30,002 nt of DNA from JAXLWB01 sp046328715 (GCA_046328715.1 JAXLWB010000075.1:1-30002), one strand, 5' to 3'; positions 15,701 to 22,577 are shown, counted from the first letter of the stretch. Numbers and translations: made by a program. Notes: generated by a model from the sequence alone, not told the origin.

Positions 15701-17199
15701 TGGGATGCTCCATTCTGCAAACCACCTTCTTCTCCCCGCTCCTTGTCTTCCTGTCTTCCTGTCTTTAGGATCTGATCCAACCCAAACCCTGCCAGCACAG
15801 CCATGCTTAGCGTAAAGGGAAAGACCCAGCGAAAGGGGCTGTGGAGTTGATTCCACCCCGGCAAGCCGTAAAAGAGGAGGGCATAGAGCGGCGTGCCAAA
15901 GGCAAAGAGCAGGGAAAGGAGGGCAAGGCAGGCAAAGAAGAGAATATATAAATTGCGAATTGCAAATTGCAAATTGCGATCTTTACGCCACCAATCCGCA
16001 ATTGAAATGCCTGTCAACACCCACGTCGCAATCCCCAAATAATTGCCACCTTCGACATAGTTCTTGATGCCCCAGTCAATTGTGTAATTAGGTTGACCAT
16101 GGGCATTCACGGTTGCCGGGACCCATTGCCAGTTCCAAAGGTCGAACCATTGATGATGACTGGGGTTGCCAAAGACATTGGGCAGAATGAAAGAAACCAC
16201 ATGGCGTAGCGGCCACGCCCAATCGCGTATCTGCTGCAACGAGGCCGATCCTACTCGGAAATTGAGTGGTAGCAGTTCGACCAGCGGGATCAACTGTGCT
16301 CCCCCCGCCGCTACACCCAGGACCACCATGACGAGGAGCCAGGCTGCTAGCTGGAAAATGCGGAAGGCGGAACGGGAATTGCGGATTGAGGATTGAGGAT
16401 TGCGGATTGTGTTGTTATTGATTCCGCATTCCACAATCTTTACCCTTCGCCATGCCACGATCAACCGGAACAGTGTATAAGCCCCAGCTACGAGCAACGT
16501 ATAGTAGATTAACTCGGGGTGGCCGGCGAGCATCACTAAGGCGAGCACAGCAACGCCAACGGCGAGGTAAGGGGTGGGGTTGAAGGCGACAGCGCCCTTC
16601 TCTTCCTGGCGTTGGATGATCAACTCGATGATGGCAAGCAAGAGCGGCAGCCAGGCCATGGCGGCCATAAACATGGTGAAGACCACGCTGACAATCAGAA
16701 AGCCGCTAAACATGAAAACTACGCCACTGAAAAGCGCAGCCGGTCGGCGTATCTTTAGAACACGCGCAAAGATATAGAGGTTGATACCTGCCAGCGCCAC
16801 CTGCAAGGCTGTAAACCAGCCATAGGCTGCTTCCAGCGGCAAAATATAAAAAAGAATGCTCAGCGGATAAAAGGTGCTGGCCTGGCCCGCCGCTAGAAAG
16901 GGAATCCCCGTGAATATCTGCGGATTCCACAGTGGCAGAAGCTCGCCTTCGCCCCAGGTCCGTAGAATGTGCAACTTCCACACTGCGTTTTCGAGCACCA
17001 AGTCGCTCAATAAATTATTGTGCGGCAGAATACCAGGATGAAGGGAGCGGTAGGGTTCGAAGGTATAGAGGTTATCGTAGGGTAGAAGTGATTTCCCTGT
17101 CAGGATGGGCGCAAGTACAGGCGCAAACCAGAGTAGAGCCAAGAGCAGCAGGAACGCACAAGCTGCCAAATCAGCGCGGTAGGTGCGAAGTCGATGCAT
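12736..17199 (-). CDS. YfhO-type membrane protein fused to an oligosaccharide flippase
   Basis: A 1487-residue membrane protein. Residues 1 to about 630 have many membrane helices and the YfhO/GT-C-like start (LLFAPVLAPILTGKSLLPYDN-type segment, LPLWNPQIFTGIPF); about 640-900 form an extracytoplasmic domain (LLNVKYVLTERYL, WLVLADAWFPGWKAYI); about 950 to the end is a complete Wzx/MATE-like flippase (VAKNTLIPTILSLTNKVLDF, LLGKEGTGQWYFV, RYGLGTLLTRDVAED). YfhO proteins are linked to glycosylation of teichoic acids or lipids, and flippases move lipid-linked glycans, so a surface-polysaccharide role is likely. These are usually separate genes; the fusion is unusual. Six heptamer-repeat segments are embedded in frame. 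ATG 17199 preferred over TTG 17205. No clear ribosome binding site. The glycosyltransferase gene lies just upstream. Confidence 0.85.
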   Translation of the reverse strand: MHRLRTYRADLAACAFLLLLALLWFAPVLAPILTGKSLLPYDNLYTFEPYRSLHPGILPHNNLLSDLVLENAVWKLHILRTWGEGELLPLWNPQIFTGIPFLAAGQASTFYPLSILFYILPLEAAYGWFTALQVALAGINLYIFARVLKIRRPAALFSGVVFMFSGFLIVSVVFTMFMAAMAWLPLLLAIIELIIQRQEEKGAVAFNPTPYLAVGVAVLALVMLAGHPELIYYTLLVAGAYTLFRLIVAWRRVKIVECGINNNTIRNPQSSIRNSRSAFRIFQLAAWLLVMVVLGVAAGGAQLIPLVELLPLNFRVGSASLQQIRDWAWPLRHVVSFILPNVFGNPSHHQWFDLWNWQWVPATVNAHGQPNYTIDWGIKNYVEGGNYLGIATWVLTGISIADWWRKDRNLQFAIRNLYILFFACLALLSLLFAFGTPLYALLFYGLPGWNQLHSPFRWVFPFTLSMAVLAGFGLDQILKTGRQEDKERGEEGGLQNGASHNPQFSFRIPYSVLLISMLTTLAGLAILAVLALSKFYPAPFVAFAQRIVDGSDLAQNAFADGRMFWGYQAGNLLHFGLVAVGSGLLIGIISYAYKEIGRWGDKGSRKLLTSLSPYLLIAFAALDLYAAHGRFNPSSDVSLSPLRPENIPPVVKFINEREGIDLAIRNSQSATQNPQFRFTTFQATDEQTFWANVGMYYGWQDLRGYDSVIPRQYAQLMEQIQPQAEHGLLYNRIAPLRGDLSAQATGDPYAVLNNPLLDLLNVKYVLTERYLPNPTWKEIYRDPSIAVYENQEVLPRTFIVPQVEQSSNFPISNLQSLDFRKTALIEQPPADPAALTPSSPQLREAQISRATANEVFVDVNLSDRGWLVLADAWFPGWKAYIRPFGAGENEEEETPIYRADGALRAVYIPKDGQWTVRFIYTPMSYKLGLYVSFLALMSTILLGGYWAWGRFYRPVGEAGDVHLVAKNTLIPTILSLTNKVLDFAYAAMYVRLLGKEGTGQWYFVVAIYGVFEIVSRYGLGTLLTRDVAEDKGRSSRYLTNVTILRTLFWLISMPILMAVIWVYWVIGGTDFKLALGPFTLIDAQNIQGIGMLEIQAIALLSLSMLFSNWADGLSNCFNAFEKMEYPAGLSTAANMVKVTLGMLVLLLGWSFVGLALVSVIVNLFGLLLLWMELRRTLFKPQWQPDRSLQRWMFANSGALMINHLLATIFWRIDVWILRPLAGAMSVGLYSVGLKYLDGLNIIPSLFTMAVFPLMSRYAKREGGDLLRAYVLCLRLLVIVGLPLAMTVTFLARPMISVVGGSEFLDIPETWNLFGRSFHLIGGGDLALRVIIWSIPIGFVNSVTQYALISVNQQRYLTRAFIIGVVFNVVGNLLLIPRFGYVAAAFTTIFSEFSLLFPFYYSVRRNIGPVPWFTIFVPPLLAVLLMGAACYGLIVLGVNLWLAVLLSEFVYLVGLVLTGSFKGEEMAIVGKALPLGRLRKFVSPTPGV
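14750..14788. repeat. Intragenic heptamer repeat (GAGATTG) in the YfhO-flippase gene
   Basis: Three consecutive GAGATTG units followed by degenerate ones. Encodes SSNFPISNLQSL near residue 810, in the extracytoplasmic domain. The coding strand is the pyrimidine-rich one. Confidence 0.8.
15169..15216. repeat. Intragenic heptamer repeat (ATTGCGA) in the YfhO-flippase gene
   Basis: Degenerate ATTGCGG/ATTGCGA units, the last two identical. Encodes LAIRNSQSATQNPQFRF near residues 662-678. Confidence 0.8.
15353..15421. repeat. Intragenic inverted repeat (AGGAGATAGGGAGATA) in the YfhO-flippase gene
   Basis: The left arm at 15353-15368 is matched by its complement at about 15404-15419. The segment encodes a charged loop (KEIGRWGDKGSRK) between two membrane helices near residues 595-615. 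Confidence 0.8.
15661..15770. repeat. Intragenic heptamer and octamer repeats in the YfhO-flippase gene
   Basis: 15661-15709 is a run of seven heptamers starting with GAGTACG GAGTACG and drifting to GAATGCG, AATTGCG and GGATGCT. 15745-15768 adds three units of TGTCTTCC type. Together they encode a hydrophilic loop (GRQEDKERGEEGG...) between membrane helices near residues 477-515. Confidence 0.8.
15951..15980. repeat. Intragenic heptamer repeat (AATTGCA) in the YfhO-flippase gene
   Basis: Four units alternating AATTGCG and AATTGCA. Encodes NLQFAIRN in a short loop before a membrane helix, near residues 407-416. Confidence 0.85.
16374..16432. repeat. Intragenic heptamer repeat (GAGGATT) with inverted arm in the YfhO-flippase gene
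   Basis: Five exact-length units, GGGAATT, GCGGATT, GAGGATT twice and GCGGATT (16374-16408), then a partly complementary arm to about 16438. Encodes the Asn/Ser/Arg-rich loop INNNTIRNPQSSIRNSRS near residues 256-275, between membrane helices. Confidence 0.85.
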
Positions 17200-17207
17200 A
17201 ATCAAAG

Positions 17208-17268
17208 GAGATTGAGAGATTGAGAGATTATGTCGAAAAATCTCCTAATCTCTCAATCTCTAATCTCC
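17208..17268. repeat. Inverted heptamer repeat between glycosyltransferase and YfhO-flippase genes
   Basis: 17208-17230 is made of GAGATTGA-type units; 17238-17268 is the complementary AATCTCT type. The right arm enters the 3' end of the glycosyltransferase gene, coding its last residues (SIGD and stop). A hairpin here could act as a partial terminator or processing site between the two minus-strand genes. Confidence 0.85.
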
Positions 17269-18090
17269 AATACTAGCTTGATGAATCTGTGGGGCGGTAT
17301 CAGCTTTTCGGCGCTGCAGTCCACGATAGCGCCAACGTACTTGCCAGGTGCGCCAGGCCGATTCAAGTTTTACAGGCATATTCATTTTCGACCGCCCAAC
17401 CCGGCGATCTTCAAAATGGATCGGGATTTCAATGATCCGAAAACCCAACTTTTCTGAGAGAAAAGCCATCTCGACTTGAAAAGAGTAGCCATTGCTACGG
17501 ATGCGATCCAGGCCAATATCGAGCAGCGCTTGATTGCGCCAAAGTTTGAAACCCGCCGTCATGTCACGGATGCGCAGGCGCAAAACGAAACGTGTATAGA
17601 GATTGGCCCAGGCGCTGAGCCAGCGCCTGCCCGTTTCCCAACGCTCGTCGAGTGAGCCGCCTGGTACATAACGGCTACCAATCACTACATCGGCATTCGT
17701 TGCTAACATGACGCCCAGCATAGGCATGATATAGTCGGGCGAATGGCTGAAATCCGCATCCATCTGCACGATAAAGTCTGCCCCTTCGTTGAGCGCTTTG
17801 GTCATGCCGGCGACATAGGCTGTCCCCAATCCCCCTTTGCCCTGGCGATGCAGGACATCAAAACGTCGGCGCGTCGAGGAAACACCGCTGTTATAGCGCA
17901 CGAGCAATTGATCGCACACTTTCCCCGTGCCATCCGGTGAATTATCATCCACAATTAAGACCTGAAGTTGAGGCAGCGGTAACTGTAAAAGCGCCTCACT
18001 GATCAGCGGCACATTTTCAGCTTCATTGTACGTGGGGATGACAACCGTAACACGTAGTTGTTGTAAAATATCGTGTGCCAAAATATCCAT
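17260..18090 (-). CDS. Family 2 glycosyltransferase, dolichol/polyprenol-phosphate mannose synthase-like
   Basis: A 276-residue GT2 enzyme of DPM1 type: VVIPTYNEAENV (16-27), the nucleotide-sugar site IVDDNSPDGT (46-55), the metal-binding DAD at 111-113 (VQMDADFSHSPDY) and GSRYVPGG. It has no C-terminal membrane helices, like the soluble DPM1 class. The expected reaction transfers mannose or another hexose from a GDP/UDP donor to polyprenyl phosphate at the inner membrane face. The resulting lipid-linked sugar is the kind of donor used by GT-C/YfhO-type proteins, which fits its place directly upstream of the YfhO-flippase gene. Ribosome binding site is weak. Confidence 0.9.
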   Translation of the reverse strand: MDILAHDILQQLRVTVVIPTYNEAENVPLISEALLQLPLPQLQVLIVDDNSPDGTGKVCDQLLVRYNSGVSSTRRRFDVLHRQGKGGLGTAYVAGMTKALNEGADFIVQMDADFSHSPDYIMPMLGVMLATNADVVIGSRYVPGGSLDERWETGRRWLSAWANLYTRFVLRLRIRDMTAGFKLWRNQALLDIGLDRIRSNGYSFQVEMAFLSEKLGFRIIEIPIHFEDRRVGRSKMNMPVKLESAWRTWQVRWRYRGLQRRKADTAPQIHQASIGD

Positions 18091-18448
18091 ACTGAATTCT
18101 TTACCCTTTGAACGGGATAAAATTGTAGCATGATCTTGCCCATGTTGGAGAAATTGAAAGATGCGCTGTAAGTATCATCGACCTTCTTTGACTCATTGTC
18201 AGTTGCTTCAAAGCGTAAATAAATCAGCATCGTGTAAAGAAATCTACATGGCTCATCTTGATAAAGTGTATATTGGCTAACTTTGCAAGAGCACAAACTG
18301 CGCATATAATTTATGAAGCAACTATCATTTTTATCAAGGACTTAATCATAGAGCTTATCGATGTCGAAGAAAATTTTGTCAAACTTTATCTTTGTAAAGG
18401 TTTGACAGCTTTAACCGACAGGTGCGTAAGTTCTGGATCGAAAATAAC
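18091..18448. other. Divergent intergenic region between glycosyltransferase and clpS
   Basis: These 358 bases are AT-rich and contain no convincing gene or tRNA. TACAAT read on the minus strand near 18117-18122 is a possible -10 element for the glycosyltransferase. The imperfect inverted repeat near clpS is listed separately. No heptamer repeats are present here, in contrast to most other gaps. Confidence 0.5.
18377..18407. promoter_or_regulatory. Imperfect inverted repeat upstream of clpS
   Basis: TGTCAAAC (18377-18384) and GTTTGACA (18400-18407) are exact complements; the inner CTTT/AAAG extends the symmetry with one bulge. It lies 41 bases before the clpS ATG and includes TTGACA, a consensus -35 hexamer, so it may be an operator or promoter element. 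Confidence 0.45.
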
Positions 18449-18805
18449 ATGAGCACAATTGACGGTTTACGAACAAAACAACTACAAGCGCCCACTGCTG
18501 TACAAATGGAAATTCAGGTACTTGATGCACCAGAGCGCGTTCTGGACGATGCCAATGAGCCACGTTGGCGCGTATTGATTTATAACGATGAGCATACGCC
18601 TCGTAATTACGTGATCTATGTACTTGAACATATTTTCCTGCTATCTGACGAGATTGCTGAACATGTGGTCGAAACCGCTGAGAGCGAAGGGGTTGCTGTC
18701 GTCGTTGTACGCCCCAAGCCTGAAGCCGAACGACTGATCTCCGTGGCCCATGCTCGTGCAAAACTGGACGGCCACCCACTGACCTTTACACTGGAACAAG
18801 ATTAG
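18449..18805 (+). CDS. clpS: ClpS-type adaptor of the Clp protease (unusual N-degron pocket)
   Basis: A 118-residue protein whose residues 38-117 match the ClpS fold: RWRVLIYNDEHTP, YVIYVLEHIF and the ending HPLTFTLEQ. ClpS hands N-end-rule substrates to ClpA/ClpC. The NDE triad (46-48) corresponds to N34-D35-D36 of the E. coli protein. Two pocket residues differ: the gatekeeper Met40 aligns with Arg52, and His66, which contacts the substrate alpha-amino group, aligns with Glu78. Specificity may therefore be altered. Start at ATG 18449 is preferred; a GTG at 18422 is also in frame. No clpA/clpC gene is adjacent. Confidence 0.88.
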   Translation: MSTIDGLRTKQLQAPTAVQMEIQVLDAPERVLDDANEPRWRVLIYNDEHTPRNYVIYVLEHIFLLSDEIAEHVVETAESEGVAVVVVRPKPEAERLISVAHARAKLDGHPLTFTLEQD

Positions 18806-18880
18806 AAAATCCCCGAATCTCCCAATCTCATCATCTTGCTATTGGAAGAGATTGTGAGATTTGGAGATTGGGAGATTTTT
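18806..18880. repeat. Inverted heptamer repeat between clpS and the molybdopterin-domain gene
   Basis: Left arm 18806-18838 is AATCTCCC-type; right arm 18845-18880 is the GGAGATT-type complement ending in a run of five T. It could terminate clpS transcription. The GGGAGA at 18870-18875 is also correctly spaced (7-8 bases) to serve as ribosome binding site for ATG 18883. Confidence 0.8.
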
Positions 18881-18882
18881 CT

Positions 18883-19395
18883 ATGACAACTCCTCATCAC
18901 CACGAACCCGACTGGGTCCATCGACATCCACATGAACCCAACCCCGCTCCACCTGGTGAGGATGCATCGTTTTTGCTCGTCGCACCTGACGGTGTTTCGC
19001 ACTCCTTTTCGGTTGAAGCGTTACAGAAGCTCCCGTTTTGCGAAATTGAAAACTGTTACATCGTCAGCACCGGACATGGCACATCGGGACCATTCCGTTT
19101 TGGCGGCGTGCGTTTGCTCACTGTGATCGATTCGCTGTTGCCCGCCGACCAACTCTGGAACCTTATAGACGTCCACAGCAGCGATGGGTTTGGTACACGC
19201 ATCCAAGCTACAGAATTGCAGCAAGAGCATCCCGAACGTGCCAGCCTCCTGGCCTGGCAACTCGACGGCACTCCACTCACTCGCAAACAAGGACTTGTGC
19301 GCCTGATTGTCCCCAGCGAAACCGACGACGCACTGAAGCAGGTCAAATGGGTTTCGCAAATTGTACTTGTCAATCAGAACCCCGCACGTCAGTAA
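18883..19395 (+). CDS. Small sulfite-oxidase-fold (oxidoreductase molybdopterin-binding) domain protein
   Basis: A 170-residue protein matching the single molybdopterin-binding domain of the sulfite oxidase family. The segment NCYIVSTGHGTSGPFRFGGVRL contains the family's cysteine-plus-STGHG region, and LLTVIDSLL with VRLIVPSE follows the fold order. There is no signal peptide or heme domain and the protein is shorter than true sulfite oxidases. The N-terminus is rich in histidine (six within the first 17 residues), which might bind metal. Start at ATG 18883 is set by GGGAGA in the preceding repeat. Catalytic role unknown; cofactor binding is inferred from family only. Confidence 0.75.
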   Translation: MTTPHHHEPDWVHRHPHEPNPAPPGEDASFLLVAPDGVSHSFSVEALQKLPFCEIENCYIVSTGHGTSGPFRFGGVRLLTVIDSLLPADQLWNLIDVHSSDGFGTRIQATELQQEHPERASLLAWQLDGTPLTRKQGLVRLIVPSETDDALKQVKWVSQIVLVNQNPARQ

Positions 19396-19470
19396 AGGGA
19401 ACCGTACGCTAACGCTAACGGCTCTGAATGATATATCAGAACCCCGCACGTAAGTAAGGGGACACCGTAC
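19374..19470 (+). repeat. Imperfect ~34-bp direct repeat at the end of the molybdopterin-domain gene
   Basis: 19374-19407 and 19436-19470 share the core CAGAACCCCGCACGT followed by a near-identical AGTAA-GGG-ACCGTAC block, 62 bases apart. The first copy includes the gene's last codons and stop; the second lies just before the end of the convergent transketolase gene. Confidence 0.75.
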
Positions 19471-19476
19471 ACCACT

Positions 19477-20487
19477 CTATGCACGCAAGGTGGTTCGCAC
19501 TCGTTCGGCGACACCTGTCGCATCCAAGCCATAGTGGCGATAGAGGTGGGTCGGCGGCGCAATTGCTGAATACTCGTCCGACGGGAAGCCGATACGGACA
19601 AGATTGACTCCTCCCAGGCGTGCATCGACAATCGCATCGGCAATTGAGGTCGCAACACCACCGCGGGTATTATGCTCCTCCGCCACGAAGACATTGCCTG
19701 TCTCCTCGATCAGAGAAAGCACCCCTTCGCTGTCAAATGGGATAATCGTGTGCAGATCGGCCACGGTCAAGTTGATGCCATCTTTAGCGACCAGATCAGC
19801 GGCTTGGCGTGCAGCTGTCACCATGATGCCATTGGCAAAGATCACGCCATCCGTTCCGCGGCGCAGCACATTCACCTTGCCATACTCCCATGTTTCGCCG
19901 GGCAGATAGGCATCGGCCTCCCGTCCACGACCGAGCCGGAAGTAGATCGGCCCTTCGATGTTCACCGTCTGGCGCAGGGCCTGTTCGAGGCTGTAGGCAT
20001 CGGCTGGACAAACGATCTTGAGGTTGGCAATCGAGCGCATGATGCCGATATCCTCTGTCGCATGGTGTGAGGTGCCATAGTAGCCCAACGAAATACCCGC
20101 ATGATGACCCAGTAGCCGTACCGGCAAGTTGGGATAGGCACAGTCGGTACGAATATGCTCGCAGCAGAGCAAACCCAGAAACGAGGCAAAGGTCGCCACA
20201 TAGGGAATATAACCAGTCGTGGCTAGCCCCGCTGCCACGCTCACCATATTTTGCTCAGCGATGCCAAGGTTGAAAAAACGATTGGGATGGCGATAGGAAA
20301 ACTCTACAGTGCGGTTGCTAAAGCCCAAGTCGGCAGTCAACACGCAGATCCGCTCATCCTGATCCGCCAACTCGGACAGAACGCGTGCCGCGATCGCCGA
20401 GTGCGCCTGGGTGCGCAACATGCCTAGGTGCCAGGAATCTTTGTCTTGCATCTCAATGCCCGCCGAATGGATATCTAGGGTAGTCAT
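19477..20487 (-). CDS. Transketolase, C-terminal subunit
   Basis: A 336-residue protein containing the pyrimidine-binding domain (ICVLTADLGFSN, FFNLGIAEQNMVSVAAGLA with the catalytic Glu that activates thiamine diphosphate, YVATFASFL) and the C-terminal transketolase domain (VIFANGIMVTAARQAADL, VFVAEEHNTRGGVATSI). It should pair with the N-terminal subunit encoded 4 bases upstream to form a working transketolase for pentose-phosphate interconversion. Start at ATG 20487 is supported by AAAGGAAC upstream. Split transketolases are known in archaea and many bacteria including Chloroflexota, so this is not a broken gene. Confidence 0.93.
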   Translation of the reverse strand: MTTLDIHSAGIEMQDKDSWHLGMLRTQAHSAIAARVLSELADQDERICVLTADLGFSNRTVEFSYRHPNRFFNLGIAEQNMVSVAAGLATTGYIPYVATFASFLGLLCCEHIRTDCAYPNLPVRLLGHHAGISLGYYGTSHHATEDIGIMRSIANLKIVCPADAYSLEQALRQTVNIEGPIYFRLGRGREADAYLPGETWEYGKVNVLRRGTDGVIFANGIMVTAARQAADLVAKDGINLTVADLHTIIPFDSEGVLSLIEETGNVFVAEEHNTRGGVATSIADAIVDARLGGVNLVRIGFPSDEYSAIAPPTHLYRHYGLDATGVAERVRTTLRA

Positions 20488-20491
20488 GATC

Positions 20492-21367
20492 TTAGTTCCT
20501 TTCACTCGCAGTTGCGACAGTTGAATCGTTCCACGAATACTGTTTGATGTCGTCGATCGTGCGCCGTGCGTCCACACCCGCCAGGTAACCAAGATGCCAG
20601 ACCCGTGAATTCTCCATCCAGGTGACCCCCTTGCCCTTGATCGTATGGGCGATGATCATCTGCGGTTTGTCGGCGTTGGGATCGAGGCTGTCGAAAAGCT
20701 GGACAAGTGCCTGGAGATCGTGCCCATCCACTTCTTGTACATTCCAGTTGAAGGCACGCCATTTGTCGGCCAACGGCTCAATACGCATCGTGTCTTCGGT
20801 TCGGCCATCCAATCCCATGCCATTGCGGTCGATGATGCCGATCAGATTACCCGCTTGGTAATGGCCTGCTGCCTGTGCCGCCTCCCAAATCTGTCCCTCA
20901 TTCAATTCGCCATCTCCAAGGATGACATAGGCACGGCCATGCCGACCGTTAAATGGTGGGCGTCGGCGTAGCCCCAATGCCATCCCCAACCCAATCGAAA
21001 GCCCATGACCCAACGAACCAGAGCTGAAATCGATCCCCGGAACCTTGGTCATATCCGGGTGATCACCCAGTGGGGAGCCGATCAAGGCATAGGTGTCGAG
21101 CCATTCTTTGGGGAAGTAGCCTTTGTCGGCCAGGACGGGATAGATGCCCACCGCACAGTGACCTTTGGAGAGGATCAGCCGATCTCGCTCCGGCCACTTG
21201 GGGTCATCGTTGAGGCGCATGGTGTGATAGTAAAGGGTTGCAAACAGTTCAGCGGCAGAGAAAACTGACGTGTAATGGCCACTCTTGGCGATCTCGATCA
21301 GGCGCACTGTTTCGGTCCGGATCCAGGTCGCCCGTTCCCGAAGCAGTTCAAAGTTGGCTGCACTCAT
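20492..21367 (-). CDS. Transketolase, N-terminal subunit
   Basis: A 291-residue thiamine-diphosphate-binding subunit. The ThDP motif runs from GDGELNEGQIWEAA to IIDRNG, and HYTSVFSAAELFATLYYHTMRL plus DRLILSKGHCAVGIYPVLA are typical of transketolase N-terminal domains. AGGAG lies 4 bases before ATG 21367. It is the first gene of a two-gene minus-strand operon with the C-terminal subunit and is divergent from a gene with two VOC domains and downstream sugar enzymes. Confidence 0.94.
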   Translation of the reverse strand: MSAANFELLRERATWIRTETVRLIEIAKSGHYTSVFSAAELFATLYYHTMRLNDDPKWPERDRLILSKGHCAVGIYPVLADKGYFPKEWLDTYALIGSPLGDHPDMTKVPGIDFSSGSLGHGLSIGLGMALGLRRRPPFNGRHGRAYVILGDGELNEGQIWEAAQAAGHYQAGNLIGIIDRNGMGLDGRTEDTMRIEPLADKWRAFNWNVQEVDGHDLQALVQLFDSLDPNADKPQMIIAHTIKGKGVTWMENSRVWHLGYLAGVDARRTIDDIKQYSWNDSTVATASERN

Positions 21368-21388
21368 AGGACTCCTATTGGGCTAGAG

Positions 21389-21432
21389 GGGCGAGGAGTG
21401 AGGGTGAAGTCCTCACCCCTCACTCCTCGCCC
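21389..21432. repeat. Near-perfect 19/20-bp hairpin in the transketolase-VOC divergent region
   Basis: GGGCGAGGAGTGAGGGTGA (21389-21407) is complementary to 21413-21432 with one bulged base and a 5-base loop. The arms are GAGGAGT/GAGGGTG heptamer-like. It sits 22 bases upstream of the transketolase start, where a hairpin could influence its translation or transcription. Confidence 0.8.
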
Positions 21433-21543
21433 TTCGACAAATCATGACTGACACAAATCAAGTTACATAGCGATGGGACAGTCCATAAATTATCATTGCT
21501 TTGGGTTTTGTTGCAAGATTCACTTCGGCGTATGATTGAACGT

Positions 21544-22419
21544 ATGAATTCCACAACACCTAGCATTCAAGCAAATAATGCCTTTTTCTATTACGCCGAT
21601 CTCGAGCGTGCCACCCGTTTTTATGGTGACATCATGGGCTTTACGCAGGTCACTGACTATGGTTTTGCCCGTACTTTCCAGATTGCAGCCACTTCATTCC
21701 TGACTTTGGTCGATGGCAATCGGCCAGGCGTACAACATCGACTCGACGAGCCAAAGAGCGTGACGTTGGCGCTGGTCTCGCAGCAGGTAGAAGGCTGGCT
21801 CGACTATCTGCGCAGTCAGCAGGTCACCATCCGCTACGATCTCAACTGGAAGCCAGACCAACCGCATGATGGCTTCGTGGCGCTTGACCCCGAAGGCTAC
21901 TTTCTCGAAATCGAACGCTTCAACCCACATCCAGAGAACGAGCAGATCCTGCCTACGTTAGCCGCACTGCCAGCGCAGGCTCCAGCCCTAACGTCTCATC
22001 GTCCCTCTCACTTGACGGTTTCTGCCACCATTCTCTGGCTCTACTATCAGGATTTGGCAACGATTACTCCCTTTTACGAGACAACCCTCAGCTTACCTTT
22101 GCGAGTGCGTCAGAGTTTTTCGGATATCTATCAGAGTTCCCCTTCGGGATTTCTGGGGCCAGTGTTGGCCAGTCGTGGCTTGCATCGCTATAGCGAGGAG
22201 CGTTGTGTCACCGTTTCGCTGATTACGGGGGAATTGAACGGCTGGTTTGACTATTTGCGGCAATGTGGCAACTTTCCGTTTCGCACAGAGCAAATCCACA
22301 GCAGCGAACGCTACCGAGCCGTGGTTGGCTACGACCCGGCTGGCTATTTTTGGGAGTTTACACACTTTCGAGATGTGATGGAGAACGAGCGGCTGATACG
22401 AGCGTTGAAAAGTAATTGA
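21544..22419 (+). CDS. Two-domain VOC (glyoxalase/dioxygenase fold) protein
   Basis: About 291 residues with two tandem vicinal-oxygen-chelate domains. Domain 1 (about 7-135) has NAFFYYADLERATRFYGDIMGF and ends DPEGYFLEIERF; domain 2 (about 155-280) has ILWLYYQDLATITPFYETTLSL and ends DPAGYFWEFTHF. Both end with the E-containing last strand that supplies a metal ligand in VOC enzymes, but the first-strand histidine is replaced, so catalysis is uncertain. Possible roles are lactoylglutathione-lyase-like, dioxygenase or binding protein. ATG 21544 was chosen; ATG 21532 is also in frame and no ribosome binding site decides. The last codon and stop lie in a repeat. Confidence 0.8.
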   Translation: MNSTTPSIQANNAFFYYADLERATRFYGDIMGFTQVTDYGFARTFQIAATSFLTLVDGNRPGVQHRLDEPKSVTLALVSQQVEGWLDYLRSQQVTIRYDLNWKPDQPHDGFVALDPEGYFLEIERFNPHPENEQILPTLAALPAQAPALTSHRPSHLTVSATILWLYYQDLATITPFYETTLSLPLRVRQSFSDIYQSSPSGFLGPVLASRGLHRYSEERCVTVSLITGELNGWFDYLRQCGNFPFRTEQIHSSERYRAVVGYDPAGYFWEFTHFRDVMENERLIRALKSN

Positions 22420-22457
22420 GTAATTGTGTAATGTTCAATCACTCAATTCTTCATTCC
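22411..22457. repeat. Inverted repeat (GTAATTGA-type) after the VOC gene
   Basis: 22411-22433 contains tandem GTAATTGA/GTAATTGT units (8-bp period) and 22437-22457 the complementary CAATCACTCAATTC arm. It overlaps the last two codons and stop of the VOC gene and may serve as its terminator. Confidence 0.65.
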
Positions 22458-22577
22458 AATGGTATACTCTCGTGACCAAGGTTCGCAATTCACAAATCCA
22501 AAGCACGCCCTAGGCTCACTCTGCTTTCAGTGCGTCCGAAGTTGATTAACTTTATACCTTTTGAGTTGGATTTATCC

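Noticed and set aside
15488..15856. Open frames in other registers within the giant membrane gene
   Set aside because: They overlap clear membrane-protein coding sequence and have no domain of their own.
18091..18448. tRNA or small RNA gene in the largest gap without a gene
   Set aside because: No cloverleaf or terminator could be recognised by eye; only an inverted repeat near clpS is supported.
19477..21367. Transketolase broken in two by mutation
   Set aside because: Both parts have proper starts and ribosome binding sites and a 4-base gap; split transketolases are an established normal form.
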